DNA of 64,000 nucleotides from Salinarimonas ramus (GCF_014645695.1 NZ_BMMF01000015.1:107917-171916), one strand, 5' to 3'; positions 51,801 to 60,433 are shown, counted from the first letter of the stretch. The notes: generated from the letters alone by a model not told the origin. Made by a program: numbers and translations.

Positions 51801-51862
51801 AGGAGCGCGACCGCGCGCCTCTCGAACGCCCCCTCGCTGACGTCACTCGGCCGCATCGGCAT
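48851..51862 (-). CDS. hsdR: Type I restriction enzyme R subunit
   Basis: Motor and nuclease subunit of a type I restriction-modification complex, about 1003 residues. Order: nuclease domain with D...ExK pattern (LDLVLFVNGLPVATVELKN), helicase Walker A (IQHSAGSGKSNSIAWLAHQL), DEAH box (LLIDEAHSSQGG), motif III FAFTATPKN, and later helicase motifs (ADKFLTGYDEP, LSRLNRAHP), then a C-terminal helical region. Start ATG 51862 (or 51856) overlaps the end of hsdS. It cuts unmodified DNA far from the recognition site. All motifs are intact, so the system looks active. Confidence 0.93.
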   Translation of the reverse strand: MPMRPSDVSEGAFERRAVALLTGRPIEAVTDKPELDEGGEHFVGPDDWIEGRAADYDAEHALDIPQLVAFLQATQPDILAALDLDNAVKRRAFLARLAGELTSRGVVDVLRKGVRHLHHRVRLYYPTPTSGNLEAARVFAANRFSVTRQVRYSRDETRRALDLVLFVNGLPVATVELKNSLTRQTWRDAVEQYKRDRDPREPLLQFGRCVVHFAVDDVEAHMCTELKGKDSWFLPFNRGWNDGAGNPPDPSGVKTDYLWRETLAKRSLANILEAYAQIVERRDERGRVVKREQIFPRYHQLDVVRRLLADVGAKGAGQSYLIQHSAGSGKSNSIAWLAHQLVGHLNGGQVAFDSIVVVTDRTNLDKQITATIKQFAQVDKVVGHADRSGDLKRLLEEGKSIIITLIHKFPLILDEIGNEHRGRRFALLIDEAHSSQGGGMAGAVNQALSTVEREEEETVEDRIVRMMEGRRLLPNASYFAFTATPKNKTLEIFGAREEDAEGVRFRPFHVYTMKQAIQERFIMDVLASYTPVRSWYRLASTVEEDPEYDARKAMKKLRAYVEGHDHAIRKKAEIMIDHFHDHVLARRLVGGKARALVATGGIERAIAYFHAFNDYLAERKSPWKAIVAFSGEHENRGVKVTEASLNGFPANKIEAMVRTDPYRFLIVADKFLTGYDEPLLHTMYVDKPLSGVKAVQTLSRLNRAHPQKSGTFVLDFMNETETIVAAFAPYYRTTVLSGETDPNRLNDLERRLEEAQVFTQADVDLVVERFLSGADRGALDPLLDACAAAYGRLDEDGQIAFKGDAKAFVRTYGFLAMIMPAGQPAWEKLATFLNLLIPKLPAPREEDLAAGVLDAVDMDSYRAEVEAAMAITLADADGPVEPVTVGGGGERPDPQIERLSVIIEEFNAQFANLDWTDADRVRRMIDEELPAAAAADSAFRNARENMDRDTARLEFDAAFRRAMNARMGDEMTLYKVFMDNPAFRGWLLERAFDKVYFESRPGL

Positions 51863-53192
51863 GGATCGCGTCGCCCTCGTCCTCGTCGTCCTCCGCGTCG
51901 AGGAGCGCGTCCTCGTCGCTCTCCACACTTAGAGTTTTGTCGTCGAGTTGAACAGAGCGCACGTCCAGCTTGCCGGTGACCACGTCGGCGACCAACCGCT
52001 CGCGGTACTCGCGGACGAGGGCGATCTCGCGCTCGATCCGGGCGATGGCGGCGTCGATTTCGGCGGTTTCGGAGTCGATTCGGGCAGCCAGATCTTGCTG
52101 CGTACCGTGATCGCTCGGAAGCGCCAGCTTGAAACGGGACAGCCGAGTCTCCGAGATCGCCGGATAGGCGACGCCAATTGATTCCCGCGTCACCCTGTCG
52201 GTAAACTCCTTGCTCATGATCGCGCGCGCGAGTAACCGAGCGCTGGTGCCGGGCCGCGCGCTCAGGACTGCAAACCCCGTAGAGGCGACGGCTGGCTCCG
52301 GCCAATGTTCGAGGAAGTACACCGCGCGAAGATAGGTTCGGACCGTGGAGACCAATACGTCGCCGGCAGACAGAACCCGTCGCGCCCGACTGGGCGCTTC
52401 CTCGAAACTCAACCTGGTCGGCCGCTCCAAGAGCCTCCCGGTCCCTATGCAGCCGATATCGAAGTAGTCGAACTCGAAATCAAAGGGAGTGTTCTCCGGC
52501 AGATCGCACGCGTTGACCACGGCCCAGTCCTTGAGGCGCTTCTCGGTCCATCCGTCCTTCTGAGGCTGGAGATAGTGCGCAATGAGGCTCTGCTTCCGCT
52601 CCTCCAGAACCCCGATCATCCGCCGCTTCGCCCGCACGAAGCGCCGCACCTTGGCGTCGTGGGCGTCGAGGACGGCGACGATCCGGCGCTGCTCGTCCAG
52701 CGGCGGGACGGGCACGCGAATATCGCCGAAGTCGTCCGTGTACAGCCGCCAGAAGCCCTCGACGATGCCCCTGACTGCCTTTCGGAGCTCGGCTTTCAGC
52801 TGCGGAGTCTTGTAAGTATACTCGAAATAGGCCGTCTCAAGCTCGGCTCTCTTCCTGAAAACCGTATAGTCGGGACTGATTACACCCGCCATTGGCGCGC
52901 GAGCGAAGACGCCGAGATGAGCCTTGAGCCGGTTGAGAACGAGGTCGTCTTCTTCGCATAGTTTCCCGCCTGCATAGCTCTCGGACACCATGCGCCAGCT
53001 CTCGACCTGAGAGTTCGGCACGAGTCCATGAAGTTGGCTCATCGACAGGTGTGTCTCAGATCCGTCGTCAGACCGACGGTCAATCTCCCGGAAAAGAAGC
53101 TTCGACCGCAGCACCTCCCAATGCGCCGGCACCTCCCCCAGCCAAGCCAGCCCGCTGTCCCGGTACTCCGGATACCGCCCCGCGCCCTTCAT
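51843..53192 (-). CDS. hsdS: Type I restriction enzyme S (specificity) subunit
   Basis: DNA-recognition subunit of 449 residues. Two target-recognition domains (about 1-165 and 225-385) are each followed by a conserved helical spacer: VPPLDEQRRIVAVLDAHDAKVRRFVRAKRRMIGVLEERKQSLIAH marks the first, and LAARIDSETAEIDAAIARIEREIALVREYRERLVADVVTGKLDV the second. The C terminus is strongly acidic. It starts three bases after hsdM. The recognition sequence cannot be read from the protein. Confidence 0.92.
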   Translation of the reverse strand: MKGAGRYPEYRDSGLAWLGEVPAHWEVLRSKLLFREIDRRSDDGSETHLSMSQLHGLVPNSQVESWRMVSESYAGGKLCEEDDLVLNRLKAHLGVFARAPMAGVISPDYTVFRKRAELETAYFEYTYKTPQLKAELRKAVRGIVEGFWRLYTDDFGDIRVPVPPLDEQRRIVAVLDAHDAKVRRFVRAKRRMIGVLEERKQSLIAHYLQPQKDGWTEKRLKDWAVVNACDLPENTPFDFEFDYFDIGCIGTGRLLERPTRLSFEEAPSRARRVLSAGDVLVSTVRTYLRAVYFLEHWPEPAVASTGFAVLSARPGTSARLLARAIMSKEFTDRVTRESIGVAYPAISETRLSRFKLALPSDHGTQQDLAARIDSETAEIDAAIARIEREIALVREYRERLVADVVTGKLDVRSVQLDDKTLSVESDEDALLDAEDDEDEGDAIHADAAE

Positions 53193-53194
53193 GC

Positions 53195-55306
53195 TCAGCC
53201 CTCCGCCACGATGTCGGAGAGGAGCGCCTCGGTCTCGGCCTCGAGGGCCTCGATGTCGGCGCGGATCTCGGCGAGGCTGCGCAGGGGCTTGGGCTTGTAG
53301 AAGTAGCGGGTGAAGGAGATCTCGTAGCCGATCTTGGTCGCGTCCTCGTCGATCCAGGCGTCGGGCGCGTGCGGCGCCACCTCGCGGGCGAAGAAGGCCT
53401 CGATGCCGCCCTCCTCGCGCAGCGGCACGACCTCGGTGTCGCGCAGGGCGACGTCCGGCTCGTACGCGACGAGCGCCGGGCGGCCCGCGATCCGCGCGGG
53501 GAAGAGCCCGTAGACCGGGTCCGCCTCGCCGGCCTTGTAGGTCTTGGCGATCACCGGCGCCGCCTGCGGATCGCGCGTCCCGCAATGCGCGAGAATCGCC
53601 TTGCGGCGCGCCGCGTTCTTGCGCAGGCCGAGCGCGGCGGCCGCCTCCTCGACGGCGGCGAGGACCGCGTTCATGTCCCGATGCGGCCCCGGCCCGAGCC
53701 GCTGCGCCGCCTTCGCCGCCGCGTCGGCGACGTCCGCGCCCGCTTCGGCGCGCAGCCGCGCGAGGGCGCGCGGGGAGAGGTCGGCGGAGAGGCGCAACGG
53801 GCGCTCCACCACGATCTTCCAATAGCCGAACTCGTCGTTGGGGAAGACCTTCGACTGCTCCGTCTCGGCAAGCGCCCGATAGGCCTCGCAGACGCGCTCG
53901 ATGTCGGCGGCGGTGAGTTCGCAGTTCTTCTTGCCGAGGTTGCGCGGCAGCGGCCGGAACCAGGTCGTCGCGTCGATGAGCTGCACCTTGCCGCGGCGCG
54001 CCTCGTCCTTCTCGCGCGAGAGGATCCAGAGGTAGGTGGCGATGCCGGTGTTGTAGAAGCTGTTGAGCGGCAGGGCGACGATGGCCTCGAGCCAGTCGTT
54101 CTCGATGATCCAGCGGCGCGCGTTGCTCTCGCCGCCGCCGGCGTCGCCGGTGAAGAGCGCCGAGCCGTTGTGGATCTCGGCGATGCGGCTCGGCACCGGG
54201 CCGCCCTCGCGCATCTTCGAGATCATGTTGGCGAGGAACATCATCTGCCCGTCGCTGGAGCGGGTGACGAGCGACATGGCCGGCTCCCCCGCATGCGAGA
54301 CGACGAAGCGCGGATCGACCACCCCGGCCTTGCCGCCGAGTTTCTCGAGGTCGGTCTTCCAGCTCTTGCCGAAGGGCGGGTTCGAGAGGAGGAAGTCGAA
54401 CTTGCGGCCGGGGAAGCCGTCGGCGGCGAGCGTCGACTTGTCCTTGATGTTCTCCGCGGCCTGGCCCTCGCCCTTGAGCAGGAGGTCGGCCTTGCAGATG
54501 GCGTAGGTCTCGCCGTTCAGCTCCTGCCCGAACAGGTGGATCGAGACCTGCTTGCCGCGTTCCCGGGCGAGCTCGCGCAGGGTGTCCTCGGCCACCGTGA
54601 GCATGCCGCCGGTGCCGCAGGCGCCGTCGTAGAGGAGATAGGTGCCGTCCTTGATCCGGTCGGCGACGGGCAGGAAGACGAGCCGCGCCATCAGGTCGAC
54701 GATGTCGCGCGGGGTGAAGTGCTCGCCCGCCTCCTCGTTGTTCTCGTCGTTGAATTGCCGCAGCAGCTCCTCGAACACCGTACCCATGCGGTGGTTGTCG
54801 AGCCCGGGCAGGATCTCGACGCCGTCGCCGTCGAGGACCGGGCGCGGCGAGAGGTTGATCTTCGGCGAGCAGAACTTCTCGATCAGCGGGTAGAGGCAGT
54901 CGTTCTCCTCGAGCCGATCGAGCTGCGCGTGGAACTCGAAGTTCTTCAGGATGTCCCGCACGTTCTCGGAGAAGCCCGCGAGATAGGCCTCGAAATCCGC
55001 CCGCAGCCGCTGGGCGTTGTTCGTCGACAGCAGGCCGCGCAGGGTGAAGGGAGAGGCGTTGTAGAAGGCCTCCCCGGCGGCGAGCGTCAGCGCCGCCTCC
55101 TGATTCACCAATCCCTCGCTGTCGAGCCTCGCCTTCTCCGCCAGAACCCGCTCCTTCGTGGGCTCGAGCACCGCGTCGAGCCGACGAATGACGGTCATCG
55201 GCAGGATGACATCCCGGTACTTCCCGCGCCGGTAGACGTCCCGCAGCACGTCGTCGGCGATGCCCCAGATGAAGGAGGTGATGTTGGTCAAGGCGCTACT
55301 CCGCAT
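53195..55306 (-). CDS. hsdM: Type I restriction enzyme M (methyltransferase) subunit
   Basis: N6-adenine methyltransferase subunit, about 703 residues. N-terminal helical HsdM domain (FIWGIADDVLRDVYRRGKYRDVILP), SAM-binding motif YDGACGTGGML, FGQELNGETYAICKADLLL, and catalytic SNPPFGKSW. A long C-terminal part ends with IGYEISFTRYFYKP and a coiled region. I chose ATG 55306 (MRSSALTN); upstream residues are proline-rich and atypical. First gene of hsdMSR, which is transcribed away from the relaxase gene. Confidence 0.93.
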   Translation of the reverse strand: MRSSALTNITSFIWGIADDVLRDVYRRGKYRDVILPMTVIRRLDAVLEPTKERVLAEKARLDSEGLVNQEAALTLAAGEAFYNASPFTLRGLLSTNNAQRLRADFEAYLAGFSENVRDILKNFEFHAQLDRLEENDCLYPLIEKFCSPKINLSPRPVLDGDGVEILPGLDNHRMGTVFEELLRQFNDENNEEAGEHFTPRDIVDLMARLVFLPVADRIKDGTYLLYDGACGTGGMLTVAEDTLRELARERGKQVSIHLFGQELNGETYAICKADLLLKGEGQAAENIKDKSTLAADGFPGRKFDFLLSNPPFGKSWKTDLEKLGGKAGVVDPRFVVSHAGEPAMSLVTRSSDGQMMFLANMISKMREGGPVPSRIAEIHNGSALFTGDAGGGESNARRWIIENDWLEAIVALPLNSFYNTGIATYLWILSREKDEARRGKVQLIDATTWFRPLPRNLGKKNCELTAADIERVCEAYRALAETEQSKVFPNDEFGYWKIVVERPLRLSADLSPRALARLRAEAGADVADAAAKAAQRLGPGPHRDMNAVLAAVEEAAAALGLRKNAARRKAILAHCGTRDPQAAPVIAKTYKAGEADPVYGLFPARIAGRPALVAYEPDVALRDTEVVPLREEGGIEAFFAREVAPHAPDAWIDEDATKIGYEISFTRYFYKPKPLRSLAEIRADIEALEAETEALLSDIVAEG

Positions 55307-55514
55307 TTTCGGGGACCGTAGCGCAGCGGGAGGGGGAGGCAAAGAGGATTGGCCGGCGGGCAGGGCCGCCCCGGACCGTCGAGCGGCCCCGGAGGCCCTT
55401 CTTCGGTCAGCCGAGCTTCAGCTTCTCGCCCGGTCTTCATTCGGCTTTGCCGAGGAACGCTGAATGCCGCTCGACCGCAACACCCCATCGGGCCCGCCGG
55501 AAACCCGGGCACAT

Positions 55515-55540
55515 CGGCGAAAATCGCCGGTTTGTTTTCC
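55515..55540 (+). terminator. Hairpin plus T-rich tract (second TTTGTTTTCCA copy)
   Basis: CGGCGA-AAA-TCGCCG is followed directly by GTTTGTTTT. It lies about 190 bases upstream of the relaxase gene where no plus-strand gene ends, so it may attenuate relaxase expression or block transcription antisense to hsdM. Confidence 0.55.
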
Positions 55541-55647
55541 AGAAACCCGCCGCAGGAAAGAGGAAAGTCTCGCCCATCGTGACGGAGGAAAACGATGGTC
55601 ACTCGCCAGATCCAAGCGCCGGAATATCGCCGCGCCGTCGGTGCCGA

Positions 55648-55683
55648 GCAGAAAGTTTCCCTATGGGCAATGAAACTTTCTGC
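55648..55683 (+). other. Candidate oriT: 12-bp perfect inverted repeat
   Basis: GCAGAAAGTTTC and GAAACTTTCTGC form a perfect 12-base inverted repeat around a 12-base centre, 43 bases before the MobV-type relaxase gene. MobV relaxases bind an inverted repeat close to their nick site, usually just upstream of mob. No exact match to a known nick sequence was identified by eye, so function is inferred from shape and position. It could alternatively be an operator for the relaxase gene. Confidence 0.5.
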
Positions 55684-55725
55684 GGGGCGAAGGTCGGAGG
55701 CCGTGCGCTTGCGCGGTGACCGCTG

Positions 55726-56880
55726 ATGGTCATCGTCTTCACGGTCGAGCGGGCGAGCGCGTCGGACCTGATCGCCCACGACCGGCACGAGCGCCTGCGC
55801 GTCGCCGAAACGAGCGTAATCGATCCCAAGCGCACGCCCGATAATAGAGTCCTGCGTGGTCCGACATCGCCGAAGGAGGCCGTCGAAAAGTACGTCAGCC
55901 GCATTCGGCCGCCGTCTCGGCGGCAGGAGGAACCCTACGCTCGCATAGTGCTCAGTGCGTCGGAAGTCTATTTCAGACCCAATCCTCGCGCGAAGCGCGG
56001 CACCTGGAATGCCGAGCGGCTCGCCGCTTGGAGTACGGCATCCCAAAGCTGGCTGGAATCGACGTTTGGTGACGACCTGGTGCACCTCGCACTGCACCTC
56101 GACGAGACCACGCCGCATATGCACGCATTCATCGTGCCAACCTACGAAAAGCGTGCTAGAGTTCCGGGGCGGCCGATGGCGAGCCGCGGCGAAACCGACG
56201 ACGAATTCGAGCAGCGTCGCGCCGCCGCTCTGGAGGCCCTTCCTGAGCGGGCAATCTCCTACAGCAGCAACCTCATCTTCAAGCGACGGGACAGCTACAA
56301 CGAATTGAGGCGATCCTATGCCGAGGCTCTCGCCCATCTCGGGCTTGGGTATGGCCGCGATGCCGCCACGGTCCTGAAGGAGGGCGGCCTCCCCGCGACG
56401 CCGACCGGAGCCAAACAATACCTGGCAAAGACAGTCGTGTCGGTGGAGGAGGAAAGGAGCCGGTTGAAGGGCGTCGCACGCGCCGTCGAGACGAAGCGGA
56501 TGAAATTGCTCAAGATGGTGTTGGACCTCAAGAACGTGGTCAAGCGTCGGGTCGAGCACGGGCTCGCCGCTGAGCGAGAGGTTCTCTCGCGCCGGGAAGC
56601 GGAGCTCGACAGGGCAGAGAAAAAAGCGGCCATCCGCGATCTCGAGCTGCGCACCAGAGCGATCGACCTCGACCAACGGGATCGCACCCAGCGGGCGGCG
56701 TCCATTAAGCTGCAGGCCGCGGCCGACCGGATCAGGAATGTTTTGAGCGCTGTAAGCGCCGTCCTGGAGCTGGACACATCAGCAGACGAGCTCTTCGCCG
56801 CTCTCGACGCGGTGGAGCAGGCCGCCGAGGAGATCGAGCGGGGTCTCGGCGGCGGCGCAAAGCCAAAGCTTCGACGGTAA
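55726..56880 (+). CDS. MobV-family relaxase (Pre/Mob)
   Basis: Relaxase of the plasmid recombination enzyme (Pre/Mob, MobV) family, 384 residues, which would nick the element at oriT and lead one strand into a recipient using another element's conjugation machinery. The N-terminal fold includes HDRHERLRVAETSVIDPKRTPDN and the catalytic/metal motif HLDETTPHMH (residues about 124-133, H-x-D-E-x3-H-x-H). The C-terminal half is a long coiled coil (ERSRLKGVARAVETKRMKLL and on), as usual. No type IV secretion genes are present, so the element is mobilizable rather than self-transmissible. No clear ribosome site; start uncertain. Confidence 0.87.
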   Translation: MVIVFTVERASASDLIAHDRHERLRVAETSVIDPKRTPDNRVLRGPTSPKEAVEKYVSRIRPPSRRQEEPYARIVLSASEVYFRPNPRAKRGTWNAERLAAWSTASQSWLESTFGDDLVHLALHLDETTPHMHAFIVPTYEKRARVPGRPMASRGETDDEFEQRRAAALEALPERAISYSSNLIFKRRDSYNELRRSYAEALAHLGLGYGRDAATVLKEGGLPATPTGAKQYLAKTVVSVEEERSRLKGVARAVETKRMKLLKMVLDLKNVVKRRVEHGLAAEREVLSRREAELDRAEKKAAIRDLELRTRAIDLDQRDRTQRAASIKLQAAADRIRNVLSAVSAVLELDTSADELFAALDAVEQAAEEIERGLGGGAKPKLRR

Positions 56881-57027
56881 GGGCATTTACAGAATCGGTC
56901 GTACCGGACATCTACTAACTGTTTCCGGTTACACAACCGCCTCAGCCAGCTTCGGCGCTGGCGAGGCATCGCGAGCATACAGTGCAGCTGGCGGCCCCGG
57001 CTTGAACACATGCGCCGCAGCCCCAGA

Positions 57028-59031
57028 CTACAGGCTGGATCTCGCTCTGACGCGAATCCTCGGCTTGTGGGCGGCCGCGATGGCCTCCGCCTCCGACCCC
57101 GTGAGCGCCCGCCGGCTCAGCAGCGCCTCGGCGACGGCACGGATCGAATCTCGGCGTGCGCGGACGATCGCCTCGGCCTGCTCCATGAGCCGGTGGAGCT
57201 CGCCATCGACGCGCGCGGCGAGATCTGGATCGTCACGCACGAGCGACTGGATCGCCGCGGTGTTGGACCGGACGACCAGGGGGCCAGCGAGGCCCAGCGC
57301 CGCATGGGACGCCGCAATCGTCCTCGTGGCCTCGCTCAGATCGCTCGCCGCCCCCGCGGTGGCTCCGGCGCCGAGGACGACGTCGGTCGCGCGCCCAGCG
57401 AGCAGGGCGATGACTCGACGGTCCAGAGCGGTACGGCTGGGCAGGGCATCGGCGAAGCTGATGGTCGTCACACCCTCCGCGCCGGTGGACGCGACGATCG
57501 AGACCTGCGAGACCGCGAGCCCGAGAGCGAGCGCCACGACGGCGTGACCAGCCTCGTGCAACGCGATCGCACGCAGTGCAGCCGGGTCGCGTTGGTCCGG
57601 CGGAGCGACCTCGGCGAGGAGGTCGTCGACGGTGACGGGCCGCTCCCCGGCCCGAGCGCGCGCGCCTCTCACGAAGCCCGCGATCTGCGCGCCGGTGGCG
57701 CCGTGGGAGAGGCGTGCGAGGAGCTCGTCGTCCGCATCCGGCAGGTCGCCGCCGAGGTGCTGGCGGAAAATGCAGGCGCGCGCCGCTTCGTCGGGAAGGC
57801 CAATGAACAGGCTCCGATCGAATCGGCCCGGTCTTCGCAATGCAGAATCAATTCTCTCGAGGTGATTCGTAGCCGCGAGGAGCACCACGCCCTCGCGGCG
57901 CAATGCTTCCACGCGCATGAGGACGGACGTGATCACTGGTAGCCACCAATCTGCCCCGCGCGGGCTCAGGGTTGCACGATCCGGCAGGGCATCGAGCTCA
58001 TCGATGAAGCCGATCGCAGTTCCGGAATTGAGAGTGTCTCGTGCCAATAGTAGTCTATCGCAGTATTGATCGAAGGCCTTTATGACGCCATCGAGATTTC
58101 CCGAGCTGGAGGAAAAGAGCTGCGCGATCGACGTCTGCAGATACGGGACCCCCGCCGCCGCGGCGATCGCCCGCGCCAGGGTCGTCTTGCCGGTGCCCGG
58201 CGGGCCGTGGAGGATCGCGGACTCCAACGTCTGGGCGGAAGCCGCGCCAGCGGCGACACGCCGAATCGCGTGCACCGTCTGCACGGCCCACGTATGAGCC
58301 TCGCCGTATCCGACGAGCGTCGTCAAATCGGGCGCGTCGATGGGCTCGGCGGGCCGAATGCGCGCGGCGCTCGCCCTCTGGAGGCGGTTGATGCATGCCC
58401 GCTGAGATGCCCCCCGGCGGAGGCCGGCAGCGAGGTCGGGCAGGTCGAGGCCGGCGATGTCGGCTGCCGTGACCCGCACGCATCGGCGAGCGCCGCACCA
58501 GCGCTTCACCGCCTCGGCGACGAGATCGGGCGCCGGCGCCCGGACGGTGATCACCACGTCGGCCGCCGCGACCACGACGGGCGAGAGCCACGCGATATCC
58601 GCAGTGACGGCGACTGTCGGTGTCGAGGCGGATACGCGAGCGATCTCCGACGTCCCCGGCCGCGGCCGTGCAGACGCGATGATGCTCGCGACGTTCCAGC
58701 CCGGCGCGAGCGCGGCAATGGCCTCGAACACGCGCGCGCACCATGCACCGCCGGGAACCAGGACAAGGATCACATTCGGCCGACCCTCGAGGAGCGCGCG
58801 GCGCACAGGCGCCGGGAGCGCGGCATCGACCGCGAGCTCGGCGATCAGCCGCTCGCTCGACCGCGGGAGGTCGACAGTCGTGGTCGCGCTGGCGCCCTCC
58901 AAGCCGGCCTCGGCCTCGGCATCGGCGTCGTAGTCCGGGAGCGAATCGAGGTCGTCAGCGACCTCCGTCGGTTCGACGCTGCGAAGGTTGGCGACGCTGG
59001 CGAACATGCCGTACTGATGCGAGAGGCGCAT
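57028..59031 (-). CDS. Soluble FtsH-like AAA+ ATPase with M41 peptidase domain
   Basis: A 667-residue predicted ATP-dependent zinc protease lacking the membrane helices of housekeeping FtsH. Residues 1-235: acidic tail and a Rossmann-like region (PNVILVLVPGGAWCARVFE). AAA+ module: Walker A GPPGTGKTT (about 276-284), Walker B AIGFIDELDALP (about 339-350), sensor and arginine finger region NHLERIDSALRRPGRFDR (about 389-406). Peptidase: HEAGH (about 492-496) with the third zinc ligand Asp in ASDLSEAT (about 564). Start ATG 59031 follows GGAGCGCC. Downstream in a minus-strand run from a GIY-YIG/DUF4357 gene. Substrates unknown; a role in element control or anti-phage defence is inferred. Confidence 0.85.
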   Translation of the reverse strand: MRLSHQYGMFASVANLRSVEPTEVADDLDSLPDYDADAEAEAGLEGASATTTVDLPRSSERLIAELAVDAALPAPVRRALLEGRPNVILVLVPGGAWCARVFEAIAALAPGWNVASIIASARPRPGTSEIARVSASTPTVAVTADIAWLSPVVVAAADVVITVRAPAPDLVAEAVKRWCGARRCVRVTAADIAGLDLPDLAAGLRRGASQRACINRLQRASAARIRPAEPIDAPDLTTLVGYGEAHTWAVQTVHAIRRVAAGAASAQTLESAILHGPPGTGKTTLARAIAAAAGVPYLQTSIAQLFSSSSGNLDGVIKAFDQYCDRLLLARDTLNSGTAIGFIDELDALPDRATLSPRGADWWLPVITSVLMRVEALRREGVVLLAATNHLERIDSALRRPGRFDRSLFIGLPDEAARACIFRQHLGGDLPDADDELLARLSHGATGAQIAGFVRGARARAGERPVTVDDLLAEVAPPDQRDPAALRAIALHEAGHAVVALALGLAVSQVSIVASTGAEGVTTISFADALPSRTALDRRVIALLAGRATDVVLGAGATAGAASDLSEATRTIAASHAALGLAGPLVVRSNTAAIQSLVRDDPDLAARVDGELHRLMEQAEAIVRARRDSIRAVAEALLSRRALTGSEAEAIAAAHKPRIRVRARSSL

Positions 59032-59098
59032 GGGGCGCTCCTAAACAGAGAGTGAGTCAGAGGCGGCAAAGCGCGGTCCGGTGGCCATCATGCCCCGG

Positions 59099-60031
59099 TC
59101 AGATTGGACGCCAGACGTCCACGCCCGTGTTGGACCCGGTCACGACTCGCGCGCCATTGATCAGCGACGGCAGCCTGACGGGCTTGGCCAGGCGCAGCAG
59201 CTGAGGATTGCGGGTCGGCGCGAGGACTCCCTCGGCCTGCAGTCGCGCGCGCTTCCGTGCGATGCAGGGCTGAATGCAGGGGGTCTCCGTTGCCATAACC
59301 AGGGATCCGCTCTCGACCACGGTGACGCCGTCGACCACGGCCGCCGAGGCGCGAGCGCCGCGCCACTCGAGGCGATAGCGCATGGCGTCGGGCCAGAGCG
59401 CGACGCCGCCGGGGACATCGAGCGCGTAACCGACGCTGACGGGGCGCAGCACGCCGACCGGCGGCTCGGGCGGCGTGGCCTCGACAGCGCGCGGCTGCAG
59501 CCGCGCGGCGCACGGCTCGAACAGCGGTCCGATGCCCGCGAGCAGCAGGCCTCGGATGTCCGACGCCCAGCGGGCGACGAGGGCGGAATCGCTCGACTCG
59601 AGCGGCGAAGGGCTCGGAGCAGCACCGATGAGCGCGCAGCGGCCCGACTCGCGGGCGAGTCGATGAAGGATCGACTGCAAGGCGAGCGTCGTGTCGCGGC
59701 CGGCCCTGAGTTCGGGCAGGGACGCCACGATGAAGACCTGCTCGATCGGCAGCGGCGGGGCGCCGCGATGCGCCGCCCAGCGCCCGGCCATGTCGAGCGT
59801 CTCGCCCACGCGGACGGCGTGCGGCCAGTCGATCAGGACATAACCGGCCGCGCCGCCGAGAGCGGGCTCCTCCAGCAACATGTCGGCCTCGCAGGCCGAC
59901 GCGACGCCAGCGATGAGCGGCGAGCCCGGCGACAGGATGAGCCGCGCGCCGGCGGGATCCGGGGTGAGATGGCGCACCCAGACGGGTGCGCGCGGCGAGG
60001 CGGGCGCCTCGCCAGATGAGGTGAGAATCAT
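59099..60031 (-). CDS. Divergent GIY-YIG nuclease-fold protein with DUF4357
   Basis: A 310-residue protein. Residues about 60-185 follow the pattern of GIY-YIG proteins that carry DUF4357: GYVLIDWPHAVRVGETLDMAGRWAAHR (in place of GIY...YIG and the following Arg/His), IEQVFIVASL, LQSILHRLARESGRCAL and then a Pro/Ser segment before DSALVARWASDIRGLL. Residues about 230-310 match DUF4357: VDGVTVVESGSLVMATET, LQAEGVL, and GSNTGVDVW. The first two catalytic tyrosine motifs are degenerate (GYV, VRVG), so nuclease activity is uncertain and a DNA-binding or structural role is possible. It lies 67 bases before the AAA+/M41 gene and is probably co-transcribed with it. Confidence 0.6.
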   Translation of the reverse strand: MILTSSGEAPASPRAPVWVRHLTPDPAGARLILSPGSPLIAGVASACEADMLLEEPALGGAAGYVLIDWPHAVRVGETLDMAGRWAAHRGAPPLPIEQVFIVASLPELRAGRDTTLALQSILHRLARESGRCALIGAAPSPSPLESSDSALVARWASDIRGLLLAGIGPLFEPCAARLQPRAVEATPPEPPVGVLRPVSVGYALDVPGGVALWPDAMRYRLEWRGARASAAVVDGVTVVESGSLVMATETPCIQPCIARKRARLQAEGVLAPTRNPQLLRLAKPVRLPSLINGARVVTGSNTGVDVWRPI

Positions 60032-60112
60032 GAGAGCGTGCTCGCGTCAGGGCCGAGCGCGCGCGAAGGCAATGGCCTCGCGCGGCACTACGGCATCAGC
60101 CGATGGTCGGAT

Positions 60113-60433
60113 TCAGGCCGCGGCGGTGCGCCAGATGCGCAGGTCGGCATCGAACGGCGCGCCGGGATCGGCCGCGAGCAGGCCCGCGGAGACGAGGGCC
60201 CAGACGGCGCTGATCGGGCGCGGGTGGCCCGGAATCGCGAGGACGAGATCGCCGAGGCCGATCACGCCGGCGTCGCCCACGGCCGCGAGGATCGCGACCT
60301 GAGCGTCAGCGTCCAACAGCGGGGAGGCGACGGGGCCGGGAGCGGCGGGGGCGCGCGGAGCCACGAGGCTCGACGTGGGCGCATCGGGGGTCTTGCAGGC
60401 GTGCGACTGCACGCGATAGATGGACGTAACCAT
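60113..60433 (-). CDS. Small winged-helix-like protein
   Basis: A 106-residue protein. After a Pro/Ala-rich N-terminal 45 residues comes a helical domain AQVAILAAVGDAGVIGLGDLVLAI, then PRPISAVWALVSAGLLAADP and a strand pair DADLRIWRTA, the outline of a winged helix. ATG 60433 follows AGGAG. First gene of the three-gene run leading to the AAA+/M41 protease; may regulate it. Family not recognised. Confidence 0.6.
   Translation of the reverse strand: MVTSIYRVQSHACKTPDAPTSSLVAPRAPAAPGPVASPLLDADAQVAILAAVGDAGVIGLGDLVLAIPGHPRPISAVWALVSAGLLAADPGAPFDADLRIWRTAAA

Noticed and set aside
49136..51979. A 947-codon plus-strand frame opposite hsdR
   Set aside because: Antisense of the intact hsdR reading frame; no protein family visible.
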